From Hafnia alvei (lineage in GTDB: Bacteria; Pseudomonadota; Gammaproteobacteria; Enterobacterales; Enterobacteriaceae), in contig NZ_OZ061315.1 in assembly GCF_964063325.1 (NCBI RefSeq), positions 2,480,001 to 2,544,000 on the forward strand: a stretch of 64,000 nt of DNA, in the 5' to 3' direction. Both the position numbers and the translations under genes were made by a program. Shown here one piece after another: positions 26,164 through 35,211 of the stretch. The notes beneath the pieces were generated by a model. The model made no database searches, had not been told where the DNA came from, and saw only the letters and a program-made list of their open reading frames with translations. Every line of letters starts with the position of its first letter. Position 1 is the first letter of the stretch.

Positions 26164-26508
26164 TTACTGTTCTTCCTGCGCAGGATGCTTCGCAGCAGTC
26201 TCTTTAATCAGCTGCTGCAGTTCGCCAGCACGGTACATCTCAATAATGATGTCACAGCCGCCAACCAGTTCACCCTCAACCCACAGCTGCGGGAAGGTTG
26301 GCCAGTTCGCATATTTTGGCAGTTCAGCACGAATATCCGGATTTTGCAGAATATCAACATAGGCAAAACGTTCGCCACAGGCCGACAATGCCTGAACGGC
26401 TTGCGCAGAGAAGCCACAGCTTGGCAATTTTGGTGAGCCTTTCATGTACAAAATAATCGGGTTTTCAGCCAGTTGACGCTGAATTTTTTCAATGGTGGTC
26501 ATTGTCAT
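26164..26508 (-). CDS. grxD: Monothiol glutaredoxin GrxD
   Basis: 114 residues. The CGFS active site has Cys31 in KLPSCGFSAQAVQ. WPTFPQLWVEGELVGGCDIIIEM holds the cis-proline and glutathione-binding residues. Two such proteins bridge a 2Fe-2S cluster through glutathione and pass it to apo-targets or BolA proteins. AGGA upstream supports the ATG at 26508; an internal ATG at 26502 is possible. The E. coli neighbourhood rnt-grxD-mepH is kept. Confidence 0.95.
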   Translation of the reverse strand: MTMTTIEKIQRQLAENPIILYMKGSPKLPSCGFSAQAVQALSACGERFAYVDILQNPDIRAELPKYANWPTFPQLWVEGELVGGCDIIIEMYRAGELQQLIKETAAKHPAQEEQ

Positions 26509-26873
26509 TTTAGTTTACTTCCTCTAGCCAGTGTTATGCCTATGGCATGCAAGTGCATATCGAATTATTGTACTGGATTGTACCGAGTGTCGCTCTGAGA
26601 AAAAAACGCCATCTTTTATGTGGCTATTATCTGAATTTCAACATCCCGTCACAGCGTAAGCTCAGTTTAATCTAAAAACGTGCTATGCTATATCCGTTTT
26701 GTACACGATCAGAATTACCGCGTTTTTTGAACAAAACAGTATCTGATTCAATCACCGTAACATTTGGTCACAAAGAGAATATAAATAGCAGAAATGAATG
26801 CTGTTTTGTTGCGGCGGTTTATTTAATACTGTTTGCCATGTTTTTTGCTTGGGACAAAGTCTGGAACCTATCG
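26509..26873. other. grxD/mepH intergenic region
   Basis: 365 bases between divergent genes. An in-frame extension of mepH back to 26685 exists but shows no family similarity, and a signal peptide only appears from 26874, so I treat this as promoter DNA for both genes. The sequence is AT-rich without a clear named site. Confidence 0.5.
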
Positions 26874-27848
26874 ATGCGTCTATATATCGCGCTCTTTGTT
26901 CTGCTGTTTACACAGCTATTTGCTAATGCAGCGAATGCCTCTCCGGGGCATAAAGTCGTTGCCGATCAGCGAAAGTCGCATGCGACAAGTAGCGAAACTG
27001 CCGATCGTAAAAAACGAAAGCCGGCCACCAGCAAAAAAGAAAAAACTGCGGCACCTACAACAACGGCAAAAAATAAAAAATCGGTAGAGCAAAAAAGCAA
27101 GGCGACTAAAAAAACAGCAGACGTTCAGCCTACCGCTCTCGCCACCAAGTTCGCCAAAAATAGAGCCGTTGCGCGCAATAAAGCCAATAGCAAAAAAATA
27201 GATAAAGCAGTATTAGCCTCTATTTCTAAACCGAAGGCAAAATCCAGCGTCAAGAAAAGCGACACTCATTCCACGGCTAGGCTAGCTCGCGTTAGTAATA
27301 AAAAAACCTATGGTCGCCAGCGCGGTGAATTGAATAGCCATGGCAGAAACAGCAAAGGCGAATTAGCCAAGCTGAATCAAAACAATATTGAAATCGTTGA
27401 TGGTAAACCGATCCGTTTGAGCCCTCAGCATAAAAAACGCTACCAGCATGCCAAGCAGACGGCCATGAATAAGCTGATGAATCAGGTAGGCAAACCGTAT
27501 CGCTGGGGTGGAGCTTCACCAAGCACGGGCTTCGACTGCAGCGGTTTAGTCTATTACGCCTATCAGGATTTACTGAGCATCAAGATCCCGCGTACCGCCA
27601 ATGAAATGTATCATCTGCGCGATGCGGCTCCGGTGAAAAAAACAGAGCTACAAAAAGGCGACTTGGTCTTCTTCCGTATTAATAATCGTGGCGCCGCCGA
27701 TCATGTAGGTGTTTATATGGGCGAAGGTAAATTTATACAGTCACCTCGCACCGGCGAACAAATTCGGATCAGCTATTTAGATAATGATTATTGGCAAGGA
27801 CACTACGTTGGCGCCCGCCGCGTAATGACGCCAAAAACGATTCGTTAA
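26874..27848 (+). CDS. mepH: NlpC/P60 peptidoglycan DD-endopeptidase MepH (YdhO)
   Basis: 324 residues from the ATG at 26874. A signal peptide (MRLYIALFVLLFTQLFANAANA) is followed by about 170 residues of very Lys/Ala/Ser-rich linker, probably disordered and wall-binding. The C-terminal NlpC/P60 domain has the catalytic Cys in TGFDCSGLVYYAY, His in AADHVGVYMG and a third polar residue in GHYVGARR. It cleaves cross-links to allow wall growth. It is longer than E. coli MepH (271 residues), with the extra length in the linker. The start lacks a strong ribosome-binding site. Confidence 0.9.
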   Translation: MRLYIALFVLLFTQLFANAANASPGHKVVADQRKSHATSSETADRKKRKPATSKKEKTAAPTTTAKNKKSVEQKSKATKKTADVQPTALATKFAKNRAVARNKANSKKIDKAVLASISKPKAKSSVKKSDTHSTARLARVSNKKTYGRQRGELNSHGRNSKGELAKLNQNNIEIVDGKPIRLSPQHKKRYQHAKQTAMNKLMNQVGKPYRWGGASPSTGFDCSGLVYYAYQDLLSIKIPRTANEMYHLRDAAPVKKTELQKGDLVFFRINNRGAADHVGVYMGEGKFIQSPRTGEQIRISYLDNDYWQGHYVGARRVMTPKTIR

Positions 27849-28199
27849 TAGCAGAAGGTCATTGTTAAACAGATTTATGGTAGGGATTAATCGTATTTTG
27901 TGATAATCCCTATCATTTAGATTTACCCTGTCTTTGTATTATCCCCTTCCCCTCATTTTCGTACCGTCGCCGTTTTGAACGAATGGTGTACAAATCATCA
28001 ATTGATAACCAAAAACAAAAATTTTGCCTGTTATTAGATTCAAAACTTGCTAAAATCGATCCCCATAACAAGAGCACAACAAGATCGTTTCAATTTTAAA
28101 AACCCGCTCACTGACATTAACGTTGGTGTGATGCATGAAACATAAAACACTTCCGTGTAACTGTTTCATTGCAAAATAGAGCAATAATAGGAGAGAGCA
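27849..28199. other. mepH/sodB intergenic region
   Basis: 351 bases. TAGGGATTA (27881-27889) and TAATCCCTA (27904-27912) form perfect nine-base arms and may end the mepH transcript. The overlapping 27902-27920 stretch resembles a Fur box in 12 of 19 positions. The right half leads into sodB and ends with AGGAGAG before the start. Confidence 0.4.
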
Positions 28200-28204
28200 A
28201 TGTC
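28195..28204 (+). promoter_or_regulatory. Candidate RyhB pairing site at the sodB start codon
   Basis: GAGCAATGTC spanning the sodB ATG is the exact reverse complement of the GACATTGCTC core of E. coli RyhB as I remember it. RyhB shuts off sodB under iron starvation by pairing here. RyhB itself is not in the window. Confidence 0.5.
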
Positions 28205-28778
28205 TTTTGAATTACCTGCATTACCATACGAAAAAAACGCACTCGAACCGCACATCTCCGCAGAAACCTTGGAATACCATTACGGTAAGCATCACAACAC
28301 CTACGTGGTTAACCTGAACAATCTGGTTAAAGGCACTGAATTTGAAGGTAAATCACTGGAAGAGATCATCAAGACCTCTACCGGCGGGATCTTCAACAAC
28401 GCCGCTCAGGTTTGGAACCACACCTTCTACTGGCATTGCCTGTCACCAAAAGGTGGCAACGCACCAACTGGCGCAGTAGCCGAAGCCATTAACAAAGCAT
28501 TTGGTTCATTCGACGCTTTCAAAGAAGAACTGACTAAATCCGCGATCGGCAACTTCGGTTCTGGTTGGACTTGGCTGGTTAAAAAAGCCGATGGTTCTTT
28601 GGCAATTGTGAACACCTCAAACGCAGCAACACCACTGACCAGCGGTGATAAGCCTCTGCTGACCGTGGACGTTTGGGAGCACGCCTACTACATCGACTAT
28701 CGCAATGCGCGTCCTAAATATCTGGAGAACTTCTGGGCTCTGGTAAACTGGGAATTCGTGGCGAAAAATCTGGCATAA
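28200..28778 (+). CDS. sodB: Iron superoxide dismutase SodB
   Basis: 192 residues. Metal ligands His27, His74, Asp157 and His161 (DVWEHAYY) are at the E. coli positions, and Tyr35 of HNTYVVNLN is the second-sphere residue. Residues around AQVWNHTFYWHC and GNFGSGWTWLV are typical of the iron rather than the manganese enzyme. It converts superoxide to oxygen and hydrogen peroxide in the cytoplasm. Ribosome-binding site AGGAGAG. It has its own terminator. Confidence 0.97.
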   Translation: MSFELPALPYEKNALEPHISAETLEYHYGKHHNTYVVNLNNLVKGTEFEGKSLEEIIKTSTGGIFNNAAQVWNHTFYWHCLSPKGGNAPTGAVAEAINKAFGSFDAFKEELTKSAIGNFGSGWTWLVKKADGSLAIVNTSNAATPLTSGDKPLLTVDVWEHAYYIDYRNARPKYLENFWALVNWEFVAKNLA

Positions 28779-28799
28779 GTTTGCTAAGTTACGCACATG

Positions 28800-28830
28800 A
28801 AAAAGGCGGTCAATTGACCGCCTTTTGTTT
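28800..28830 (+). terminator. Terminator of sodB
   Basis: AAAAAGGCGGTCAATTGACCGCCTTTTGTTTT in two halves: GGCGGTCA pairs with TGACCGCC directly, followed by a T-rich tail. It could also serve the converging ynhF. Confidence 0.85.
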
Positions 28831-28871
28831 TAGCCATGTTAATAGCTATCGATAGAAAACTTAGCGATAAA

Positions 28872-28961
28872 TCAATGTAGCGCGGCAACAAAACTAAAGA
28901 TAACAATCACAGCCAGCGCCGCGACCGTTGTCATTAGAGAATATTTCAGGTCGGTTTCCAT
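28872..28961 (-). CDS. ynhF: YnhF, 29-residue membrane peptide
   Basis: A 29-residue ORF on the minus strand encoding METDLKYSLMTTVAALAV followed by IVIFSFVAALH. It has one membrane helix, and GGAG lies just upstream of the ATG. The N-terminal STDLKFSL- and C-terminal AALH-like ends match the small E. coli membrane protein YnhF, which is encoded between sodB and purR as here. The function is unknown; the E. coli peptide is membrane-associated. Confidence 0.8.
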   Translation of the reverse strand: METDLKYSLMTTVAALAVIVIFSFVAALH

Positions 28962-29315
28962 TTCTTCTTCTCCCGCATTTCGTTATCAGATCAATTTTGA
29001 TTATACATAAACACTTGCAGAAAGTGTGTGAAATCATTTTCACATACCTTAAATGGGATCGCACGCAGTAAAACTTTCGATTATTCTTTCTGTTAACCCA
29101 CAATTTTGACTTCCCCTTTTGCATTTTATAGGCCAAAATTTACGGTTTACTGCTACGTATCAGCTTTCATAACGTAAAAGAATAGGCTGGCGCTTGATAA
29201 ATCCGCATATTCCTCTCTTTGATGCGATTGTAATCAGTATATTTTGATGTACGTAAGCAAACGATTAACGCAATAGCTATGTCATTGTGACATTAGCTTA
29301 GGAGTCATCTGTTTC
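28962..29315. other. ynhF/purR intergenic region with a candidate PurR operator
   Basis: 354 bases of AT-rich promoter DNA for divergent ynhF and purR. AAGCAAACGATTAACG at 29255-29270 resembles the PurR box ACGCAAACGTTTTCGT, with the GCAAACG half intact, and is placed for purR autoregulation. No other gene is seen. Confidence 0.5.
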
Positions 29316-30341
29316 ATGGCAACGATTAAAGATGTGGCAAAACGCGCGGGCGTTTCAACCACGACAGTGTCTCACGTTATTAATAAGACGCGTTTTGTCG
29401 CAGAAGAGACCAAGACCGCGGTTTGGGAAGCCATTAAAGAATTGCACTACTCCCCCAGCGCCGTCGCCCGTAGCCTGAAAGTGAACCACACTAAATCGAT
29501 CGGTTTGCTGGCAACCTCCAGCGAAGCGCCCTATTTTGCTGAGGTGATTGAGGCCGTTGAAAACGCCTGTTACAGCCAAGGCTATACGCTTATTTTATGT
29601 AACTCTCACAATAACCCTGAAAAGCAAAAAGCTTATTTGGCAATGCTGGCGCAAAAGCGCGTCGATGGGCTGTTAGTGATGTGCTCTGAATATCCAGAAA
29701 ACCTGCTGCAAACCCTTGAGGACTACCGCAATATTCCAATGGTAGTGATGGACTGGGGCACACAGCGCAGTGATTTTACCGACGCCATTCAAGATAATGC
29801 GTTCGAAGGTGGCTATTTAGCCGGTCGCTATTTAATTGAACGCGGTCACCGCGATATTGGGGCGATTACCGGTCAGCTTTCCCGTAACACCGGCGGAGGT
29901 CGTCTGCGCGGCTTCTTGAAAGCCCTGCAGGAAGCCAATATTTCCGCACGCGATGAGTGGATGGTAGAAGGCGACTTCGAGCCAGAATCCGGTTACAAAG
30001 CCATGCACCAGATCCTATCGCAAAAAAATCGCCCAACGGCGGTCTTCGTGGGCGGAGATATCATGGCGATGGGCGCAATCTGCGCCGCCGATGAGATGGG
30101 CTTACGTGTACCGCAGGATATATCGGTGATCGGTTATGATAACGTGCGCAACGCTCGCTACTTCTCACCAGCGTTGACCACCATCCACCAGCCGAAAGAG
30201 CGTTTGGGCTCTATGGCCTTTGATATGCTGCTCGACCGTATCGTGAGCAAACGTGAAGATTCTCAAACGATCGAAGTTCATCCAAAACTCGTGGAGCGTC
30301 GCTCCGTTGCCGATGGCCCATATCTGGACTATCGCCGCTAA
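29316..30341 (+). CDS. purR: Purine repressor PurR
   Basis: 341 residues, LacI family. The HTH MATIKDVAKRAGVSTTTVSHVIN and hinge helix (SPSAVARSLKVN) are typical of PurR. The periplasmic-binding-like effector domain contains QDNAFEGGYLAGRYLIERGHRDIGAITG in pieces and SVIGYDNVRNARYFSPALTTIHQP. With hypoxanthine or guanine bound it represses purine and some pyrimidine genes. A possible autoregulatory site is upstream. The ABC permease gene begins three bases after its stop, so read-through transcription is likely. Confidence 0.96.
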   Translation: MATIKDVAKRAGVSTTTVSHVINKTRFVAEETKTAVWEAIKELHYSPSAVARSLKVNHTKSIGLLATSSEAPYFAEVIEAVENACYSQGYTLILCNSHNNPEKQKAYLAMLAQKRVDGLLVMCSEYPENLLQTLEDYRNIPMVVMDWGTQRSDFTDAIQDNAFEGGYLAGRYLIERGHRDIGAITGQLSRNTGGGRLRGFLKALQEANISARDEWMVEGDFEPESGYKAMHQILSQKNRPTAVFVGGDIMAMGAICAADEMGLRVPQDISVIGYDNVRNARYFSPALTTIHQPKERLGSMAFDMLLDRIVSKREDSQTIEVHPKLVERRSVADGPYLDYRR

Positions 30342-30344
30342 GTG

Positions 30345-31991
30345 ATGAAGAGCAGCCCTTTTCTTTTAGCGCTGTTCCCCGTTGTGCTGTTCTTTGCCGG
30401 AGCGTTGCCAATATTGGCAGCGCTGCTGGCACTGACTCAGCCGCTGTCTGACATTTCCTCTTTCAATAACTTCATCCAGCCGTGGACGCTTTTACTCCAA
30501 TGGCCAGGTTTGATGCGCTCGGTTGGCCTGAGTTTATGGAGCGCAATCGCCGCTACCTTAATATCACTTTGGTTGGCATTAGCGCTTTGCGGGCAAGTTA
30601 TACAGCGCGCCAGCGGGGCCGCTCGCGCTGTTTCGAGCGCGATTTTAGCCATGCCGCATATTGCACTGGCGACCGGACTCATACTGCTGTTATCTCCTTC
30701 AGGTTGGCTACTCAGGCTTATATCCCCAACATTTACGGGTTTTGTGCGCCCGCCTGATTGGACGATCGTCAATGACCCTTATGCCCTGTCCTTAATTCTT
30801 TTACTGGTGATCAAAGAGACACCCTTTTTATTTTTGCTGGCGTTTAACATCGCGGGGCGAATTGATGTGGCCCGTCAAATGCAGGCTGGTAACGCATTGG
30901 GTTACCACAGTGAAAAAGTCTGGTGGTTGCTATTAGTGCCGCAAATACTGGTGGCCCTGCGCCTGCCGCTGTTTTGCGTGCTCGCCTTTGGGCTATCCGC
31001 CGTGGATATTGCGATTCTATTGGGGCCACAGCAGCCAACCACCTTGGCGTTGTTAGTTTGGCAATGGATAAGCGAACCCTCGATGGGGCACCAGTCTTTG
31101 GCCGCCGCTGGCACGCTGTTGCTTATTGCGATGACATTAGCCAGCTTTGGCGCATGGGGATGCGGTGAAAAACTCTGGTTGAAATATTGTCGCAACGCTT
31201 ATGGGCAAAGGCGCAACACATGGCGTATGCCGCTTGCTCCGCTCTGGACAATTGGCGTGCTGTTAACGCTAGGTGCTTACGCGGTACTCTTCGTTTGGTC
31301 TATTGCGTGGCGTTGGCCTTTCTCTTCTTCTTTCCCGCTACAGTGGACCGATGATTATTGGCTTACCAGCATTCATCAGCTCAGTGCGCCGATTATGAAT
31401 AGCCTGCTCATTGCGGGGATGGCGAACCTGTTAAGCTTGGTGCTGTGCGTTGGTTTTTTGGAGTGGCAATTTTATACGCGTAGCAAAACGAACTTTTGGC
31501 TTCTGCTCGCCCCACTGTTGATACCACAAATCAGCCTAATCTTCGGCTTACAGCATATGGCCGCTTGGCTGGATGTTATTGGCCTGCTGCCCAGCGTTGT
31601 CTTTGCCCATATGGTGTTTATCGTTCCGTACTATTTTCTTAGCCTCAGCGGCGCGTGGCAGGCTTTCGATTCACGACTGCTCTACACCGCACAATCTCTT
31701 GGCAAAGCGCCTTGGACCTGTTTCTGGCGCATCAAGATCCGTTTATTGAGCAAACCACTAACGCTTTCCGTTGCGCTAGGTTTCGCGGTTAGCATGGGAT
31801 TATATTTACCCACGCTGGGCTTAGGCGCTGGGCGCTTCCCCACATTGGCAACTGAAACCGTTGCCTATGCATCCGGTATCGATCGTCGAATGGCTGCCGT
31901 TGCGGCCCTGTGGCAAACGTTCATTCCGCTTTTGGTTTACGGTATCGCGCTATTTCTGCCATTCATATTAACAAGGAATAAAAAACTGTGA
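30345..31991 (+). CDS. ynjC: YnjC-like ABC transporter permease (fused two-domain)
   Basis: 549 residues with about 12 hydrophobic segments. Two binding-protein-dependent permease domains are fused; each has an EAA-type loop (QAGNALGYHSEKVWWLLLVPQI and AQSLGKAPWTCFWRIKIRLL in pieces). This layout is shared with ThiP/SfuB-type permeases. The ATPase gene downstream matches E. coli YnjD closely, so I name this one by operon and architecture. The binding protein YnjB is not present in the window. It starts three bases after purR. Confidence 0.78.
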   Translation: MKSSPFLLALFPVVLFFAGALPILAALLALTQPLSDISSFNNFIQPWTLLLQWPGLMRSVGLSLWSAIAATLISLWLALALCGQVIQRASGAARAVSSAILAMPHIALATGLILLLSPSGWLLRLISPTFTGFVRPPDWTIVNDPYALSLILLLVIKETPFLFLLAFNIAGRIDVARQMQAGNALGYHSEKVWWLLLVPQILVALRLPLFCVLAFGLSAVDIAILLGPQQPTTLALLVWQWISEPSMGHQSLAAAGTLLLIAMTLASFGAWGCGEKLWLKYCRNAYGQRRNTWRMPLAPLWTIGVLLTLGAYAVLFVWSIAWRWPFSSSFPLQWTDDYWLTSIHQLSAPIMNSLLIAGMANLLSLVLCVGFLEWQFYTRSKTNFWLLLAPLLIPQISLIFGLQHMAAWLDVIGLLPSVVFAHMVFIVPYYFLSLSGAWQAFDSRLLYTAQSLGKAPWTCFWRIKIRLLSKPLTLSVALGFAVSMGLYLPTLGLGAGRFPTLATETVAYASGIDRRMAAVAALWQTFIPLLVYGIALFLPFILTRNKKL

Positions 31992-32614
31992 CGGTTTTAG
32001 CGCTCGAGCAATTTCAGCTTTTCCTGCATGGCACACCGCTAACTTCAGCGTTGAATACCCACGTAGAAGGCGGCCAAATACTCACGCTGATGGGGCCAAG
32101 CGGCTGCGGGAAATCGAGCTTATTGATGGCCATTTCTGGACACGCTCACGCCCCACTCTCAACGCAGGGAAAAGTGCTGATTGATAATCGCGAGGTGACT
32201 GAGCTTCCTGCCTATCAGCGAAAGATAGGGCTGTTATTCCAAGATGATTTGCTGTTTCCCCACCTTAACGTTGAGCAAAACTTGCTCTTCGCATTACCAG
32301 ATAACACCAGCAGAGAAGAACAGCATCGGCAGGTCGCACTGGCATTGGGGAAAATTGGCATGAACGAATTTTCATCTCGCTATCCTGATGAATTATCTGG
32401 CGGCCAGCGCGCCAGAATCAGTTTGTTACGCACCCTGCTTTCTCGCCCTCGCGTGGTGGCTTTGGATGAGCCTTTTTCCAAGCTTGATAAAGCGCTGCGA
32501 CAACAGTTTCGCCAGTGGGTCTTTAGCGAATTACGTCAGGCGAATATTGCCACCCTGCTAGTGACACACGACGAAGACGATGTTCCGCCACATGGCCAAA
32601 TCATCATGCTCTAA
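31988..32614 (+). CDS. ynjD: YnjD-like ABC transporter ATPase
   Basis: 208 residues. Walker A GPSGCGKSS, Q-loop LLFQDDLLF, signature LSGGQRARISLL, Walker B VVALDEPFS and the H-loop in LLVTHDEDD are all intact. FRQWVFSELR matches E. coli YnjD. It overlaps the permease gene by four bases. The product would energise the YnjC-like permease; the substrate is unknown, though relatives carry thiamine or iron. It ends two bases before the convergent punR stop. Confidence 0.85.
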   Translation: MTVLALEQFQLFLHGTPLTSALNTHVEGGQILTLMGPSGCGKSSLLMAISGHAHAPLSTQGKVLIDNREVTELPAYQRKIGLLFQDDLLFPHLNVEQNLLFALPDNTSREEQHRQVALALGKIGMNEFSSRYPDELSGGQRARISLLRTLLSRPRVVALDEPFSKLDKALRQQFRQWVFSELRQANIATLLVTHDEDDVPPHGQIIML

Positions 32615-32616
32615 TC

Positions 32617-33525
32617 CTATTCAGGGCTCAGCCACTCTTGATTCATCGTTTCAGTATCACCTAAATAATCAAGCAACCAGTCAATCGCCGGCGAACGGGT
32701 ATGATCTTCCCAAGTTACGCAGCAAGCGCTATCAGGAAACGGTTGAGCCAATTCTAAGATCTTCAGCTTACCCGCATGAACCAACGGTTCTGCCATGTGT
32801 GCAGGCATCAAGCCAACGCAAAGCCCATTCTCCAGGCAATCGCAGGCCGACTGCCAATCAGGCACCACCAAGCGGCGCTGGTTATCTAATAGCCACGTAT
32901 CGCGCTTAGGCAGATCTCGAGATGTGTCTTCAATGCATAAAGCAGGAAAGGGACGAATTTTGTCGTCACTTAACTCACCCTCCAGCGTTGCCAGCGGATG
33001 ATCGGGGCTAACCAGACAATGCCAGCGTAGAAACCCCATATCGCGAAAAGAAAAACGCCCTCCGGCGGGAACCGCGCGCGTCGCTCCTATCGCCACCTCT
33101 ACGCGTCCGGCGACCAGTGCATCCCATACGCCGTTGAACACTTCTGGGTGGATCATTAATTCCATATCAGGAAAATGGCGGTAAAAATCGACCACCAGTT
33201 GGCGACTTCGGCGAGGATTAACGATGCGATCTACTGCAACATTTAGCTGTCCACGCCAGCCATTTGCTACCTGTTGACATTGACGGCGGGTGGAATTCAT
33301 TTTTTTGATAATAGTTCGAGCTTCATCAACAAAAAATGCGCCTGCCTCGGTGAGCTCAACATCTCGATGACGCCGCTCAAACAGTGATACCGCTAGCCAA
33401 GTTTCTAGTTGGCGGACCGTATAACTCACGGCAGACGGCACACGGTGCAGTTCTTGGGCTGCGGCACTAAAACTTCCCGTCCTAGCAACCGCATCAACAA
33501 CCTCTAATGAGTATTCCGACCACAT
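32617..33525 (-). CDS. punR: LysR-family regulator PunR (YdhB)
   Basis: 302 residues from the ATG at 33525, which gives the E. coli start MWSEYSLEVVDAVAR; a frame starting at 33576 adds 17 non-family residues. The HTH is within FSAAAQELHRVPSAVSYTVRQLE, followed by an effector domain (LNVAVDRIV; WDALVAGRVEVAIGATRA). It is divergent from punC, 140 bases away, and in E. coli activates it in response to adenosine. The last residues are shorter than in E. coli (310). Confidence 0.92.
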   Translation of the reverse strand: MWSEYSLEVVDAVARTGSFSAAAQELHRVPSAVSYTVRQLETWLAVSLFERRHRDVELTEAGAFFVDEARTIIKKMNSTRRQCQQVANGWRGQLNVAVDRIVNPRRSRQLVVDFYRHFPDMELMIHPEVFNGVWDALVAGRVEVAIGATRAVPAGGRFSFRDMGFLRWHCLVSPDHPLATLEGELSDDKIRPFPALCIEDTSRDLPKRDTWLLDNQRRLVVPDWQSACDCLENGLCVGLMPAHMAEPLVHAGKLKILELAQPFPDSACCVTWEDHTRSPAIDWLLDYLGDTETMNQEWLSPE

Positions 33526-33665
33526 GTGCGCTACCTCACTTTTCTTGCTTTCAAAAATTTTCATCCATGATAGCAAATATTAGCGTTTCACAAGTAATTA
33601 GAGAGATCGCTACACTCCCCGCGTCACACATTCATTCTGCAACAAATATATAACGAGTCAAAATA

Positions 33666-34892
33666 ATGCGAACTTCATCATTTTTCATGTTCTATCTGGC
33701 CGGATTGAGCATGCTGGGATATCTGGCCACTGATATGTATCTTCCCGCTTTTGGTGCGATGCAGCAGGATCTTAATGCTTCCGCTGGTGCCATCAGTGCG
33801 AGTCTCAGTATTTTCCTCGCCGGTTTTGCCTTCGCGCAGCTGGTATGGGGGCCTCTGTCCGATCGCATCGGGCGTAAGCCGGTTTTAGCCATGGGCTTAA
33901 CCCTGTTTAGTCTTGGCTGCTTGGGCATGCTGTGGGTGGATACCACCACAGAGCTTCTGGTGCTGCGCTTTGTGCAGGCGATTGGGGTGTGCTCTGCCGC
34001 CGTGACGTGGCAGGCGCTGGTTATCGACCGCTACAGCAAAGGCGTTGCCAATCGCGTGTTCGCTACCATCATGCCGTTGGTGGCATTGTCCCCAGCTCTT
34101 GCGCCGCTATTGGGCGCGTGGTTGCTTAACCATTTAGAATGGCAGGCTATCTTTGCCGTGCTGTTTGGCATCTCTTTGCTGCTGTTAATCCCAACCCTCA
34201 TGCTTAAAGATGAGCGTCGGAAACCCGCAGAAAACCAGCCTAAAGAGAACATCAGCTTTTTCCAACTGATGCGCTCGAATATTTTCTCCGGCAACGTGAT
34301 GATTTTCGCGGCGTGCTCCGCCGGTTTCTTCGCGTGGCTCACCGGTTCACCGTTCATTTTAGGCGATATGGGCTATGGCCCGAATGACATTGGCCTAAGC
34401 TATGTTCCACAGACCATCGCATTTTTGATTGGCGGCTATGGCTGCCGCGCGCTGCTGAGCCGTATCGGCGGAAACTTAATGCTGCCTTGGCTGTTAGTGG
34501 TATACAGCCTGAGCATGGTAGGAATGTTTGCGATGGCGCTGCTGGGTTCACCGGGACTCTTTGCGCTGTTAGTCCCTTTCTGCATTATGGCCATGGCAAA
34601 CGGCGCGATTTACCCTATCGTGGTTGCCAATGCATTAACGCCATTCCCAGAAAGCAGTGGCAAAGCAGCGGCATTGCAGAACACTCTACAGTTAGGCGTC
34701 TGTTTCTTGGCAAGCCTGCTGGTATCCGTTTTTGTCGAGTCAGCGTTATTGGCCACAACCGCCATCATGGCGGGCACCGTAGTATTGGTTGCTTTCGGTT
34801 ACTGGCTCAAAAGTGACAATGTCACAAGAAAATTATCCGATGAATCGCTAGCGGCGAGTGAATCAGGTAAAAAACATCAGTCACAGCATTAA
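33666..34892 (+). CDS. punC: Purine nucleoside transporter PunC (YdhC), MFS family
   Basis: 408 residues with 12 predicted membrane helices, Bcr/CflA subfamily of the major facilitator superfamily. FLATDMYLPAF-like (here LATDMYLPAFGAMQQDL) in helix 1 and the A-motif GPLSDRIGRKPVL between helices 2 and 3 are clear. IANGAIYPIVV-like and AAALQNTLQLG match E. coli YdhC. In E. coli it is required for use of adenosine as a nitrogen source. Its divergent activator punR supports the name. Confidence 0.92.
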   Translation: MRTSSFFMFYLAGLSMLGYLATDMYLPAFGAMQQDLNASAGAISASLSIFLAGFAFAQLVWGPLSDRIGRKPVLAMGLTLFSLGCLGMLWVDTTTELLVLRFVQAIGVCSAAVTWQALVIDRYSKGVANRVFATIMPLVALSPALAPLLGAWLLNHLEWQAIFAVLFGISLLLLIPTLMLKDERRKPAENQPKENISFFQLMRSNIFSGNVMIFAACSAGFFAWLTGSPFILGDMGYGPNDIGLSYVPQTIAFLIGGYGCRALLSRIGGNLMLPWLLVVYSLSMVGMFAMALLGSPGLFALLVPFCIMAMANGAIYPIVVANALTPFPESSGKAAALQNTLQLGVCFLASLLVSVFVESALLATTAIMAGTVVLVAFGYWLKSDNVTRKLSDESLAASESGKKHQSQH

Positions 34893-35211
34893 TTTATTTT
34901 TGTCTCCTTTACGCTAAACCATTGAGCAGCGGTGCGGATTCATACTTGAGTCTCTCACCGCTGCGTCCTATACTGCGAAGGTTGCTTTTACAATTATTCT
35001 GCTAGTAAGTAACTTTTGCTTTCCGATGTGCGGAGCACATCACATTTTTTCTTAAGGATGAGTCCCTGCTAACCGCATGGGTTTCCTCAGTTTTCCATTT
35101 TTCTAAGTCGGGTTAAACACCGCGGATTATCCGTTGGTACTCGTGCGCCTTTAGATTGCCAACGCTCTCTAGCAGGTCAGTTTTATGAAGAATTTGGTTC
35201 ATGGAGAAACT
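34893..35211. other. punC/cfa intergenic region with two hairpins
   Basis: 319 bases. GCAGCGGTG (34926-34934) pairs with CACCGCTGC (34956-34964) and probably ends punC. GATGTGC GGA GCACATC (35025-35041) followed by ACATTTTTT is terminator-like and lies inside what should be the cfa leader. E. coli cfa has a long small-RNA-controlled leader, so this hairpin could matter for regulation. Confidence 0.55.

Noticed and set aside
26685..26873. N-terminal extension of mepH
   Set aside because: The extra 63 residues lie before a normal signal peptide and would prevent its function.
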